NCBI GenBank assembly: GCA_965224015.1
Contig: OZ245032.1
Location: 62,001-126,000, forward strand
Direction of reading: 5' to 3'
Source of the DNA: CBDCVD01 sp965224015
GTDB taxonomy: Bacteria; Pseudomonadota; Alphaproteobacteria; Rhizobiales; CBDCVD01
DNA: 64,000 nt
Below the pieces are notes generated by a model. It saw only the letters and a program-made list of their open reading frames with translations. It made no database searches and was not told where the DNA came from. This document shows, in pieces, positions 55,238 to 63,722 of this stretch. The first letter of the stretch is position 1; every line of letters starts with the position of its first letter. The position numbers and the translations under genes are program-made.

Positions 55238-56026
55238 TTACAGAATGCTGCGGATAATTCCGCCTTCAATGCGATATGCGGCCCCGTTCGCAGCTGGATT
55301 GGCCGCTGTGGTGACGATCATGCGGGCGACCTCTTCGGCCTGAACGAAACGCTGGATCAGCGATGTTGGCTCATCGGCCTTGAAGTAGTTGTCGACGATA
55401 TCGTCGAGCGGCTTGCCCTTTTGTTCGGCAAGAGCGTCGAAATAGGCTTGCACGCCCTCGGTCCAGGTCGGTCCGGGAAGCACCGAATTGACACGGACGC
55501 CAGTGCCCTTGGTTATCTCCGCCATGCCGCGGGTAAGACCGATCATTGCCGTCTTGGTCACCGAATAATGAACCATTTGCGGCAGCGGTTTGACGCCCGC
55601 CTCACTGGCCAAATTGATGATCGAACCGGTGCCGCGCCGCAGCATGTCCGGCAGGATAGTGCGGCTCATGCGCACCGCGCTGAGGACATTAACGTCGAAA
55701 TAGCGCATCCAGTCGTCATCGGTCAGGTCTTCGAAGGGTTTGACCGAAAAGATGCCGACATTGTTAACCAGAATATCGATTTGGCCGTGGCTTTGCGCAA
55801 ATGCGCATAGAGCTTGGGCATCGCTCGGATCGGTCAGGTCGCCGGATTTGCCCGCGACCGCGCCATAGGGTGTAAGGTCGGCCACACAAGCCTCGACCTC
55901 GTTATCTGTAAGCCCATGCACCAGAACCCTTGCACCTTCCTCAAGGAACACTTTGGCTGTTGCCTTGCCGATACCCGATCCGGATCCCGTAATCAATACG
56001 CCCTTGTCCTTCAAACCTAGATCCAT
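55238..56026 (-). CDS. Short-chain dehydrogenase/reductase
   Basis: The 262-residue SDR has the NAD(P) motif ITGSGSGIGKATA near residue 14, NNVG, a catalytic Ser, and YSVTK (Tyr-X3-Lys). The Asp-lacking GLTDNEV after the second strand leaves cofactor specificity open. The ATG at 56026 is two bases from the end of the upstream permease gene. In an oxidative sugar pathway it could be the sugar or sugar-acid dehydrogenase. Confidence 0.92.
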   Translation of the reverse strand: MDLGLKDKGVLITGSGSGIGKATAKVFLEEGARVLVHGLTDNEVEACVADLTPYGAVAGKSGDLTDPSDAQALCAFAQSHGQIDILVNNVGIFSVKPFEDLTDDDWMRYFDVNVLSAVRMSRTILPDMLRRGTGSIINLASEAGVKPLPQMVHYSVTKTAMIGLTRGMAEITKGTGVRVNSVLPGPTWTEGVQAYFDALAEQKGKPLDDIVDNYFKADEPTSLIQRFVQAEEVARMIVTTAANPAANGAAYRIEGGIIRSIL

Positions 56027-56027
56027 G

Positions 56028-57035
56028 TCAGCCCCCTGCGGCTTTTGTGGGCGTGCCGACGGGATCCGCACGTGATCTACGGGTTATTTTTGCCACAAGA
56101 GCGGATATCTCAATCCGCCACATGTCTATGCCGACGGCCAAAAGGATGATCAGTCCCAGGACGATATTTTGTACCGAGGACGGAGCGGCGTTCAAGTTGA
56201 GGCCGTTTTGGACAATTACAATGGTCATGGCGCCCATCAGTGTCGCCAGAATATTGCCGCGTCCGCCGGCCAGGCTGGCGCCCCCCACCACCGCCGCAGC
56301 GATTGCCTGCAGTTCAAGCGTCTGGCCGTAATTCGGCGAGCCGGAATTGAGCCTGGCCGACATCAAAATGGCACCGACAGCGGTCATGAAACCCGCGATG
56401 ACAAAGGTTTTCGCCTGGACCTTGCGCACGTTAATGCCGGTCAGAACCGCCGCCGCAGGATTACCTCCAACCGCATAGATCTCGCGGCCGAGCTTGGTGA
56501 AATTCATCATGTAGGCGGCGATTCCGTATAATCCGACCAGATAGAAAAACGGCAGCGGGATGCCGAGAAACTTACCGTAGAATACGGGCTCCAGCGCCGG
56601 ATCAAGGGAGAAAATCGGCGAACCGTTGTTAAATGTCAGCGCAATACCGCGAAACGCAATAAGCGCGGCCAAGGTGGTGATGAAGGCGGGTATGCGCCCA
56701 TAGGCGGTGATCACCCCAAGGACCAGGCCGAGCAGTGCGCCGGCAATCAGAATGAGCGGCAGGGCGAGGGCGAGGGGAATGCCCATGAATTTCAGCATCT
56801 GCGCCAGGATCATGGTGAGCAAGGCGACCATTGATCCCGAACTCAGATCGATACCAGCGGCAAAGATGACGATTGTCGAACCGATAGCGATCAGCGCGAC
56901 GATACTGACCTGGAGTGAAAGGTTGGACAGGTTACCGGGATTGAGAAATCGATCGGTTGTCAGCGCCACAACCAGCGCGACGATAATCATGGCCGCGAAG
57001 GGTCCGATCAGCTGTGTGTCGAATATCCGTTTCAT
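56028..57035 (-). CDS. Sugar ABC transporter permease (RbsC family)
   Basis: The 335-residue membrane protein has about ten helices; motifs include GSTIVIFAAGIDLSSGSMVA, GRIPAFITTLAALIAFRGIA and GREIYAVGGNPAAAVLTGIN, diagnostic of ribose/xylose/arabinose-type (CUT2) permeases. It overlaps the end of the ATPase gene by ATGA and would act as homodimer in the inner membrane. Confidence 0.95.
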   Translation of the reverse strand: MKRIFDTQLIGPFAAMIIVALVVALTTDRFLNPGNLSNLSLQVSIVALIAIGSTIVIFAAGIDLSSGSMVALLTMILAQMLKFMGIPLALALPLILIAGALLGLVLGVITAYGRIPAFITTLAALIAFRGIALTFNNGSPIFSLDPALEPVFYGKFLGIPLPFFYLVGLYGIAAYMMNFTKLGREIYAVGGNPAAAVLTGINVRKVQAKTFVIAGFMTAVGAILMSARLNSGSPNYGQTLELQAIAAAVVGGASLAGGRGNILATLMGAMTIVIVQNGLNLNAAPSSVQNIVLGLIILLAVGIDMWRIEISALVAKITRRSRADPVGTPTKAAGG

Positions 57036-58558
57036 TGAACATTTTCCGTCGTTGGATGCGGGACCGGCTTCGCGGAGGCGCGCACCAGGTCGTCATGGGT
57101 CAGTTCCCGCGCATTCGCGATACGTGTGATTGTGCCGTGGCGAACGACGGCGATCCGGTCGCTCATGGCCAGCAGTTCATCGTGGTCCGAACTGATCAGG
57201 ATGATCGATTTGCCGGCTTTGGTGAGCTTGTTGATCAGCCGATAAACTGCGATTTTTGCGCCGATATCGATGCCTTGCGTCGGTTCATCCATGATCAGAA
57301 CCGCGGCGTCGGAAAACAGCCAGCGGGCGATGACGATTTTTTGCTGATTTCCGCCGGAAAGAAAATTTACGGTTTTTTCCTGGGCCTGGGCCGAAATTTC
57401 GAGATCGTCGATCAGCCGCCGTGTTCCGTCCTCTTCCGTCTTCAGATCCAGGACACCGAACCGCGACAGCTTTCCCAGGGACGCGGCGGTGATGTTGCCG
57501 GCGGCGCGGAAATTAAAGAACAATCCGTCGAATTTTCTGTTCTCAGGCACCAGGGCCAGACCGGCGTCGATGGCTTCCATCTCGTTGCGGAACCGGACCC
57601 GGTTGCCATTCAGGACAATTTGGCCTTGCAACAGCGGATCGACGCCGAAAAGCGCCCGGGCGATTTCGGTCCGCCCGCTACCCAATACGCCACCAAGCCC
57701 CAGGACTTCGCCCTTGTGCAGATCGAAACTGACATTTTTCACGCCGTTCGCCGTTGCGAGGTTCCCGGCGCAAAGGACCACATCTTGCGTCTGGTTGCGT
57801 TCTTTTGGATAGTGTTCGCCGATGTCTTCGCCGATCATGGCGTTGACGATGGTGTGCACACGAACTTCGGTTTCGCCGCTGGATCGCACCACCCGCCCGT
57901 TGCGCAGGATCGTGACTTCGTCGACAATCCGTTCAACTTCATCAAGCCGGTGCGACACGTACAAAATGGCCATGCCAGCGCCGCGCATGCGGCGCAGCAA
58001 ATGGTGTAGGCGCTCGATTTCATCTTCACCCAGCGCCGCGGTCGGCTCATCCAGGATGATCATTTTAGCATCAATGGCGACCGCCTTGGCGATTTCCACC
58101 AGCTGTTGTTCGCCGACCGACAGCTCGCCGGCGATTGCCTCGGTTGCAATATCGACACCCATCCTGTTCAGGACACCGGCCGCATCGGCGTGAATCTTCT
58201 TCCAATTAATGGCGCCGAACTGTCCCGTCGGCATATTGCCCAGAAAGATGTTCTCGCCGACCGACAAGGTCGGAACGATTGAGAACTCCTGGAAAACAGT
58301 GGCTATACCCTTGTTACGGGCGTCGCGCGGATCGGTGATTTGAACAGGATTTGCGTTGAACAGGATTTCGCCGCTATCGGGCTGCTGAACGCCGGAAAAG
58401 GTCTTGATCAGCGTCGACTTGCCGCATCCGTTCTCGCCCAGCAGGCCATGGATCGATCCTGCAAACAGGCTGATGTTCACATTGTCGTTTGCCAGCACCC
58501 CCGGATAGGCCTTGCTGACGCCAACAAATTCCCAAAGCGGTGTGGATTGCGTGGTCAT
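57032..58558 (-). CDS. Sugar ABC transporter ATP-binding protein (CUT2, two-domain)
   Basis: The 508-residue protein has two nucleotide-binding domains. In the first, Walker A GENGCGKST and signature LSVGEQQLVEIAKA are intact. In the second, Walker A is GVLGSGRTE, the usual degenerate form, with signature LSGGNQQKIVIAR. This matches RbsA/MglA/AraG-type proteins. It energises uptake through the RbsC-type permease. It follows the binding-protein gene after a 90-base gap with a hairpin. Confidence 0.95.
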   Translation of the reverse strand: MTTQSTPLWEFVGVSKAYPGVLANDNVNISLFAGSIHGLLGENGCGKSTLIKTFSGVQQPDSGEILFNANPVQITDPRDARNKGIATVFQEFSIVPTLSVGENIFLGNMPTGQFGAINWKKIHADAAGVLNRMGVDIATEAIAGELSVGEQQLVEIAKAVAIDAKMIILDEPTAALGEDEIERLHHLLRRMRGAGMAILYVSHRLDEVERIVDEVTILRNGRVVRSSGETEVRVHTIVNAMIGEDIGEHYPKERNQTQDVVLCAGNLATANGVKNVSFDLHKGEVLGLGGVLGSGRTEIARALFGVDPLLQGQIVLNGNRVRFRNEMEAIDAGLALVPENRKFDGLFFNFRAAGNITAASLGKLSRFGVLDLKTEEDGTRRLIDDLEISAQAQEKTVNFLSGGNQQKIVIARWLFSDAAVLIMDEPTQGIDIGAKIAVYRLINKLTKAGKSIILISSDHDELLAMSDRIAVVRHGTITRIANARELTHDDLVRASAKPVPHPTTENVQ

Positions 58559-58577
58559 CTTACAATCTCAATAATGC

Positions 58578-58608
58578 GGGGAAGACTGCGGGCTCCGCCC
58601 GCTTCCCA
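58578..58608 (-). promoter_or_regulatory. Hairpin between binding protein and ATPase genes
   Basis: GCGGGC-TCC-GCCCGC (58588-58602) extended by GGGAAG / CTTCCC after a three-base bulge; no U-tract. As in the amino-acid importer, it probably protects the binding-protein mRNA or reduces readthrough to the ATPase. Confidence 0.6.
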
Positions 58609-58648
58609 GGCGACACCACCAGCGCGCCGCCCGGGATCGCTGAGCGAC

Positions 58649-59683
58649 TCAGTACGTTTTCGAAGGCTGCGGAAAAAGCTTTTCGGGCTCCTGCAGCACG
58701 GCAATGGAGCCGGCCTTGTCGAGGATGGTGGTCGGGGTTTCGATCCAACCGCCCGGATAGGCTCCCTTTAGCGCATCGAGCGTCGCATGCATGGCCGCCC
58801 GGCCCATCAGGAATGGCGAGGTATTGACGGTCGCCGTGACGTTGCCGGCGGCGATTTCTTCCAGGCCGGACGTATCCCCATCATTACCAAGAAGGATCAG
58901 CTCGGATTTGCCAAGCGCCTTGGCCGCGTAGGACGCACCAATGATCATATAGTCGTTGGCGGCGAAGATCATGTCCAGGTCCGGATGGGACTGCAGAATG
59001 TCCATGCCGGCCGTATTGCCGCCCTCGACGTTCCATTTGCCGTCGATCGAAACGACAACCTCGAAATTCTCATATCCCTTGATGTCGTCAAGAAAGCCGC
59101 CAACACGCTCAGTTGAATGATAGCCGGGCTGGCCTTCGATGATGCCGACCTTGAGCTTCCGGTCGCCATATTGCTTTTTCGCCCAATCCGCCATGGCATG
59201 GGTACCGTTGCGCTGCGAATATCCAACCACGCCGTGGATAGGGGTCGGGAAGTTCGGAATGTCGGAGTTGATCATGAGAACGGCGATGCCGGCGCCGACG
59301 GCTTTTTTCAGCAACGGGGCGGCGGCGAATTCGTCATGGGTGCCAAAAATGATCGCGTCTACATCCTGGGTTAAAACATCCTGGATCATGCCCATCTGGC
59401 CGTTGATATCGGCACCGCTCTGGGGCGCCAACATGAATACCTCGACGCCTTCCTCGGCCGCTACCGCCTTGATACCTTCGCCGATGGCGATGTAGTAGTT
59501 GAACTCGGTCGCTGGCGGCATATAGGCGATGCGGAATGTCTCGTTCTTTGGCTTGATCGCACTGATATCCGCCTGCGCGCCTTCCTTGAGCGGTACGGGA
59601 TCGGGATAGTTACCGGCCTGCGCGCCTGCTGCAAAGGCAATAATGCCGGCAGTTAATGCGAGTTTCTTGACCAAATCTGTCAT
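58649..59683 (-). CDS. Sugar ABC transporter periplasmic binding protein
   Basis: The 344-residue protein has a signal peptide (KKLALTAGIIAFAAGAQAG) and the LacI-type periplasmic-binding fold seen with CUT2 importers (FRIAYMPPATEFNYYIAIGE, VDAIIFGTHDEFAAAPLLKK, MDILQSHPDLDMIFAANDY). GAAGGAGG precedes the ATG. First of the transporter genes in the sugar operon; ligand unknown, though family members bind pentoses, hexoses or sugar acids. Confidence 0.94.
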   Translation of the reverse strand: MTDLVKKLALTAGIIAFAAGAQAGNYPDPVPLKEGAQADISAIKPKNETFRIAYMPPATEFNYYIAIGEGIKAVAAEEGVEVFMLAPQSGADINGQMGMIQDVLTQDVDAIIFGTHDEFAAAPLLKKAVGAGIAVLMINSDIPNFPTPIHGVVGYSQRNGTHAMADWAKKQYGDRKLKVGIIEGQPGYHSTERVGGFLDDIKGYENFEVVVSIDGKWNVEGGNTAGMDILQSHPDLDMIFAANDYMIIGASYAAKALGKSELILLGNDGDTSGLEEIAAGNVTATVNTSPFLMGRAAMHATLDALKGAYPGGWIETPTTILDKAGSIAVLQEPEKLFPQPSKTY

Positions 59684-59707
59684 GACTTCCTCCTTCGATT
59701 GTTGTCG

Positions 59708-60580
59708 TCATCCTGCAAACGGTGTGTCTTTCACACCGTGAAAGCCTGGCTTGAACGCGAACAGCCCCCCCGACGCGGGTTCACGTCGGAGCGTTTCTTC
59801 GTCACTCATCAACCGCGATGTGGTGATAAAAAGCGTATCGAGATCGGGCCCGCCGAAAGCGCAGCAGGTGGGTTTCCACACCGGCACGTCGATGATTTGG
59901 TCGATCTCTCCATTGGGCGCTACGCGCACCACCCGGCGCCCTTCCCATGCTGCGTTCCACACTCCGCCCTCAGCGTCGACGCAGGAACCGTCGGGCAGGC
60001 CCGGCTCGCTTGCGAATTCGGCGTGGATTCGTGCAGCGCCGAGCGCACCGGTGTCCGCATCGTAGTCGTAGGCGCGCAGGGTACGTTCGGGGGTGTCGGC
60101 GAAGAACATCGTGCGCCCATCCACCGAAAAACAGATGGAGTTCGCACAGGAAACACCTTCGATTAGTGGGGTTAGCGTGCCGTCTGGATCGATGCGGACG
60201 ACCGAGCTGTCGGCAGCGCCTGTCACTTCGTTCATGCCGCCGGCAACCAGCCGGCCCTGACGGTCGGTGCGACCGTCATTGAGACGGGTTCCGGGATTGT
60301 CCGGCTCAAATGGGGCGATGGTGTCGGACTGTGCGGTCTCAAGGTCGTAGAACGCAACACTTTGCGCGAATGCGACGATCAGCCCGCCGCGCGCCCGGGG
60401 CGCAAAACAGCACACGCGATCCGGCATGTCATGGGAACCGGATTGGCCGCTAACCGGATCGAACCACCAGAGGGTCCGGCCCTCAATGTCCGTCCACCAG
60501 GCGCGCCGATCTTGCGGGTTCCAGAAGATCCCTTCTCCATGGTGATTGCGGCAGTCGAGCACCAGTTCCGCCCGGTTCAT
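59708..60580 (-). CDS. SMP-30/gluconolactonase/LRE family protein
   Basis: The 290-residue six-bladed beta-propeller has the metal Glu in NHHGEGIFWNP, Asn in TRLNDGRTDRQGRLVAGGM and Asp in DGSCVDAEGGVWNAAW, complete for a lactonase. It hydrolyses sugar lactones made by a dehydrogenase in oxidative pentose/hexose pathways. GGAGG precedes the ATG. Promoter-proximal gene of the operon, closest to the palindromic operator. Confidence 0.93.
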   Translation of the reverse strand: MNRAELVLDCRNHHGEGIFWNPQDRRAWWTDIEGRTLWWFDPVSGQSGSHDMPDRVCCFAPRARGGLIVAFAQSVAFYDLETAQSDTIAPFEPDNPGTRLNDGRTDRQGRLVAGGMNEVTGAADSSVVRIDPDGTLTPLIEGVSCANSICFSVDGRTMFFADTPERTLRAYDYDADTGALGAARIHAEFASEPGLPDGSCVDAEGGVWNAAWEGRRVVRVAPNGEIDQIIDVPVWKPTCCAFGGPDLDTLFITTSRLMSDEETLRREPASGGLFAFKPGFHGVKDTPFAG

Positions 60581-60617
60581 GGGTTCCTCCCTCGCTTACG
60601 GCTTGGCGTCTTTTTGG

Positions 60618-60646
60618 TTGACATCTGATATATCAGATATGATACT
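60618..60646 (+). promoter_or_regulatory. GntR promoter with internal palindromic operator
   Basis: TTGACA (60618-60623), 17 bases, GATACT (60641-60646), with ATCTGATATATCAGAT (60623-60638), a perfect 16-base palindrome, between the two. It lies between the divergent sugar operon and gntR-type gene, so bound regulator should shut off its own promoter and probably the operon. Confidence 0.75.
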
Positions 60647-60688
60647 GCAGTCAACACTTAATTTTTCGAATCCAACAGGAGGCGGCAC

Positions 60689-61375
60689 ATGGCGCAGATC
60701 AAGCGCCCGAAATTACTTACTGAAACGGTGCTTGAGCACCTCAGAGAGCGGATCGTTTCCGGTGATTTTGAGCTTGGATCAACCCTGTCGGAGCGACGGC
60801 TTGCAGAAGAACTCAAAGTTTCCAAGACACCGGTTCGCGAGTCCCTCGTTCAGCTCAAAAACGAGGGATTGGTGACCATCCTGCCGCAGCGCGGCGCCTA
60901 TGTTTTTACCCTCAGCGCCCGCGAGGTGGTGGAAATCTGTGAATTCCGGCTGGCGCTGGAAACGGCGGCGCTGCAACTGGCGATCCAACGCCACAGAAAA
61001 GCGCTCGCCTGTGATATTTCGGACATTGTTACAAAAATGGCCGAGGTCAGGGCCAAGGGCGATATCAAGGCGTATCTGCGCCTCGATACCAAATTCCACG
61101 CGACGTTTTTCCGTCACTGCGGCAACCACTATCTCACTGATAGCTATGAACGTTATTCCGGCAAGATCGCGGCGTTGCGCACCCATCTGGCCGTAAAACC
61201 CATGCACACGCAGCTGTCCTTTGAGGAGCACATTGCGCTGCGCGATGTTTTCGTTGATGGCACGCAGGCTCAGATCATAAAAATTCTGCAGGCCCATATC
61301 GGGCGAACGCGCGAGACCTACGCCGAAAGCGTCGAAGACATCGCCGCCGCGGATGCTGTCAAGGATGTTGGTTAA
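60689..61375 (+). CDS. GntR family regulator, FCD domain
   Basis: The 228-residue protein has a winged HTH (RIVSGDFELGSTLSERRLAE, then ELKVSKTPVRESLVQLKNEG) and a C-terminal FCD domain with metal-site residues in RLDTKFHATFFRHCGNHYL and HIALRDVFVDG. FadR-subfamily members sense sugar acids or related organic acids. It is divergent from the sugar operon. GGAGG lies before the ATG. The probable inducer is a pathway intermediate. Confidence 0.93.
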   Translation: MAQIKRPKLLTETVLEHLRERIVSGDFELGSTLSERRLAEELKVSKTPVRESLVQLKNEGLVTILPQRGAYVFTLSAREVVEICEFRLALETAALQLAIQRHRKALACDISDIVTKMAEVRAKGDIKAYLRLDTKFHATFFRHCGNHYLTDSYERYSGKIAALRTHLAVKPMHTQLSFEEHIALRDVFVDGTQAQIIKILQAHIGRTRETYAESVEDIAAADAVKDVG

Positions 61376-61403
61376 TACCAGGGGGGCTTTGCGTTTGCCC
61401 GTT

Positions 61404-61519
61404 CGCCCAAGCCGCTCTTGAGAGATGGATAAACATCGCTCTTCGATCGCCTTGAGCTTGGGTATCGCCTCGCCAATCGAGAAATAGAATGGCTTCTATT
61501 AAAACCTGACACGCTGTAG
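61404..61519. repeat. 116-bp dispersed repeat, copy 2
   Basis: From CGCCCAAGCCGCTCTTGAG to CTGACACGCTGTAG, the same length as 39905-40020. It is preceded by TTAATACCAGGGGGGC, a possible degraded end of the 103-bp family. Confidence 0.8.
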
Positions 61520-61523
61520 TGGG

Positions 61524-61617
61524 CCCGTTCCCCCTCGCGAGCCATCTATAGGGTATCGCCAGTGCGGGTGGCCCGCGAGGGGGAGCGGGTAGGGTGATGC
61601 CCGTTCATAGATGTACT
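61524..61617. repeat. GC-rich hairpin, copy 2
   Basis: Arms 61524-61544 and 61569-61589 pair at 19 of 21 positions, the mismatches being of T-G or A-C type that suggest wobble. The flank GGTAGGGTGATGCCCGTT matches that of the 44658-44717 hairpin, whose stem differs. Confidence 0.65.
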
Positions 61618-61709
61618 CTTTCAATAAGTTGTTCTCAAGGTGGCAGGCCTAAAGTCAGGGTTATTGCGGCCATTGCCGCCAGCAAGGCCATATGGGGCCA
61701 TTCATCTGA
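61618..61709. repeat. 92-bp dispersed repeat, copy 2
   Basis: Same length and start (CTTTCAATAAGTTGTTCTCA) as 4459-4550. In this copy no 134-bp hairpin follows; the host-element boundary begins 16 bases later. Confidence 0.75.
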
Positions 61710-61725
61710 ATTATCTACGAAAAAC

Positions 61726-61775
61726 TGGTGCCGCCGGAGTGATTTGAACACTCGACCTCTCCCTTACCAAGGGAG
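61726..61775 (-). other. 3' part of tRNA-Thr(GGT), attachment site
   Basis: Reading the minus strand: anticodon arm CTCCC-TTGGTAA-GGGAG (anticodon GGT), variable AGGTC, T arm GAGTG-TTCAAAT-CACTC, acceptor strand CGGCGGC, A, and encoded CCA. The D arm and 5' acceptor strand are missing; the sequence past 61775 is unrelated. This is the duplicated 3' fragment left by integration into the tRNA gene. Confidence 0.88.
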
Positions 61776-61795
61776 CAAGTAATTCCAAATAACCT

Positions 61796-62791
61796 TTATA
61801 TTTCAATGGCTTGATTATCATCATTGTAATCTTGTGTCAGATTTGTGTCAAAAATTCGGTCGGTTAGGGTTGTGTCAGATATAGCGTGTCCATAAGTTTT
61901 TACAACTAACGCTGTGCTTTCCCAGCCGCCTAGCTTTGCGATTGTCGCGACATCAATCCCCTTGCGCAAAAGCGCCGTGGCGAAGCCGTGTCGGCAACAA
62001 TGAAATGACAGCGGCTTGATACCAGCGCGTTGGCACGTGGCCACCCAGGCATTCTTTGGGCTGTCTCGACGTGCGTAGTTGAATACCCTGCTATTGCACT
62101 GTCTATCGCTAGGAATGTTCGCCATCGCTGCCAGTGCTCGTGAGGGTAAATGTGCTAGCCGCTGCGAGCCGGTCTTTGTTTGGTTGATCATTGCAGTGGC
62201 TTTTGCCAAATCAACATCTTGCCAGGTGAGGCTCACGGCCTCGGATATTCGCGCGCCTGTCGAATACATAAACAAGCACAAAGCGCCAAGGTGCGGCGAG
62301 GCGTGGGCAACAAACTGATCGACCCATTCTAGTGTTGCAGGTTCCTTTGAGCGCGTCTTAACTTTGAAACGAGGCACGGTGATTGCCGTGCACCATTCAT
62401 TTTTGGCCGCATGGTTGATAATCGCCTGGGTTGGAACAATGACCTGGCGATTGCGCGTCGCGGCGCTGGCCTGAGGATAGAGTCGAATTGCAGATTGCCG
62501 GATTGCGCGGGAGCTCATGTCGCGCACTAAAGTGTCGCGCCAATAATCTTCGATCTTGGCAAGAAAGCGTGTTGGTTTTTGCGCCTCACGATAGGAGAGG
62601 GCAGCTTGTGCGAATGTCAATTGCGCCTCCGGTCCATCGAGATAACCTGTCCAGGCTTTTGCCTCTTTTTCGACCGCGATCCTTTGCGCGATGGTTTTGT
62701 CCGTCGCGCCCGTAGAGCCGCGTAGTCGCCTTCCGGCAACTGTGCCGGAGTAGTGCCAGATTTTGCCGCGCTTTTGGATTTTGACTGGCAT
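61796..62791 (-). CDS. Tyrosine recombinase/integrase
   Basis: The 331-residue integrase has an N-terminal arm-binding segment (MPVKIQKRGKIWHYSGTVAG), a core-binding domain, and the catalytic set: Arg in YSTGARISEAVSLTW, His-X2-Arg in FHCCRHGFATALL, second His/Trp in LGGWES, and Tyr in VVKTYGHAI. It catalyses site-specific insertion at the tRNA-Thr 3' end 21 bases from its stop. Similar to phage and island integrases acting at tRNA genes. Confidence 0.94.
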   Translation of the reverse strand: MPVKIQKRGKIWHYSGTVAGRRLRGSTGATDKTIAQRIAVEKEAKAWTGYLDGPEAQLTFAQAALSYREAQKPTRFLAKIEDYWRDTLVRDMSSRAIRQSAIRLYPQASAATRNRQVIVPTQAIINHAAKNEWCTAITVPRFKVKTRSKEPATLEWVDQFVAHASPHLGALCLFMYSTGARISEAVSLTWQDVDLAKATAMINQTKTGSQRLAHLPSRALAAMANIPSDRQCNSRVFNYARRDSPKNAWVATCQRAGIKPLSFHCCRHGFATALLRKGIDVATIAKLGGWESTALVVKTYGHAISDTTLTDRIFDTNLTQDYNDDNQAIEI

Positions 62792-62970
62792 GGCCTTATA
62801 ACCTCCATCAAGGCTGTTACATCGCCTGGCAACAATATCATCTTTTTACCAATCTCTCGGCAAGCACCAGCGCGCCGCGCCAGATCGCGCAAGGTCCGCT
62901 CACTAACATCTAGGTGGGATGCTAATTCCTTGGGGGTCGTGTAATCAGGAAGCAGGGCGCTTTTAGCCAT
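62617..62970 (-). CDS. Excisionase/AlpA-like HTH protein overlapping the integrase
   Basis: The 117-residue protein has a MerR/Xis-type winged HTH in its first 60 residues (DYTTPKELASHLDVSERTLR, DLARRAGACREI, ILLPGDVTALMEVI) and a basic tail (RRTKPSRKGSRSKKRQKPG). The ATG at 62970 has GGAGG six bases before it. Its last 175 bases overlap the integrase start in another frame. It probably directs excision and may regulate int. Confidence 0.8.
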   Translation of the reverse strand: MAKSALLPDYTTPKELASHLDVSERTLRDLARRAGACREIGKKMILLPGDVTALMEVIRPCQSKSKSAAKSGTTPAQLPEGDYAALRARRTKPSRKGSRSKKRQKPGQVISMDRRRN

Positions 62971-63441
62971 CAGGCACCTCCATATAATTGACAGAGGTGA
63001 TATCAATCCTCGCCGCCTGTACGCGGGGAAGCCCGCAAGGTGCCAGTGAGACTGGTAAAATGTTAACTTTTGTCTTCATGCTGGCCATTATACCTTCGCT
63101 GGAACAGTGAGAGAACAGACTAAATTGTTAACGCATGCCTAATCCACACGTGGGACACGTAAAAGTCGTGCAAACACATACAAAGTCATGATATATATGT
63201 TCCATGGGACACCTCATAAAACGGCTCTTAATAAAGTCTTGACAATCCCATAACTCATTGATTTCGTTTGATATTTACGGAAATTTTTTACCTGTTTATC
63301 CGCTCCAAACCTTGAGCTTTGAAGAAAGCTGTGGATAACTCGGATATTTCCATTAGAAACAACGAATTGTCCCTGTGAATAACGGGGATATCTTCATTAT
63401 CACGCCCCTGGGCACCACTAAGCCGCCAGTTCGCGTCGGTT
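62971..63441. other. AT-rich region of the element with DnaA-like boxes
   Basis: No gene found. TGTGGATAA (63330-63338) is a perfect DnaA box and TGTGAATAA (63374-63382) a one-mismatch box. A near-palindrome CACACGTGGGACACGT lies around 63147-63162, with the related GGGACACCT at 63207. The region could hold an origin or the int/xis promoter. Confidence 0.4.
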
Positions 63442-63654
63442 TTAAGCGCTTGCCAATTCGTCAGCCATTAACATAGCCCGGCCCGCGATGCGCTCAATAT
63501 GCATAATCAGACTGCAAATCGCATTGTCTATACGCAAATCAGATGGCCCCGAATTTTCATTATCCAAAAATGCCAGCCCCTCAATCAACCCATGCAGGTG
63601 TACCAATTCATAGTACAACTCATCAAGTGTCGGCTGTTTGTCTGTCTTGCTCAT
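63442..63654 (-). CDS. Small hypothetical protein of the element
   Basis: The 70-residue acidic, helical protein (TLDELYYELVHLHGLIEGLA, then NAICSLIMHIERIAGRAMLM) is not recognised. The ATG at 63654 is preceded by GGAG; the longer frame adds 18 residues. It is divergent from the XRE gene and could be an antirepressor or accessory protein, but nothing in the sequence proves this. Confidence 0.55.
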   Translation of the reverse strand: MSKTDKQPTLDELYYELVHLHGLIEGLAFLDNENSGPSDLRIDNAICSLIMHIERIAGRAMLMADELASA

Positions 63655-63722
63655 GCTGTGGTCTCCGCAAATGTGTGTAAAAGCTATGTAATTAGTTTTG
63701 GTAACCATATATACAAATAATG

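Noticed and set aside
61726..61800. Intact tRNA gene
   Set aside because: Only anticodon arm to CCA is present; the D arm and 5' acceptor strand are absent, so it is an attachment-site fragment.
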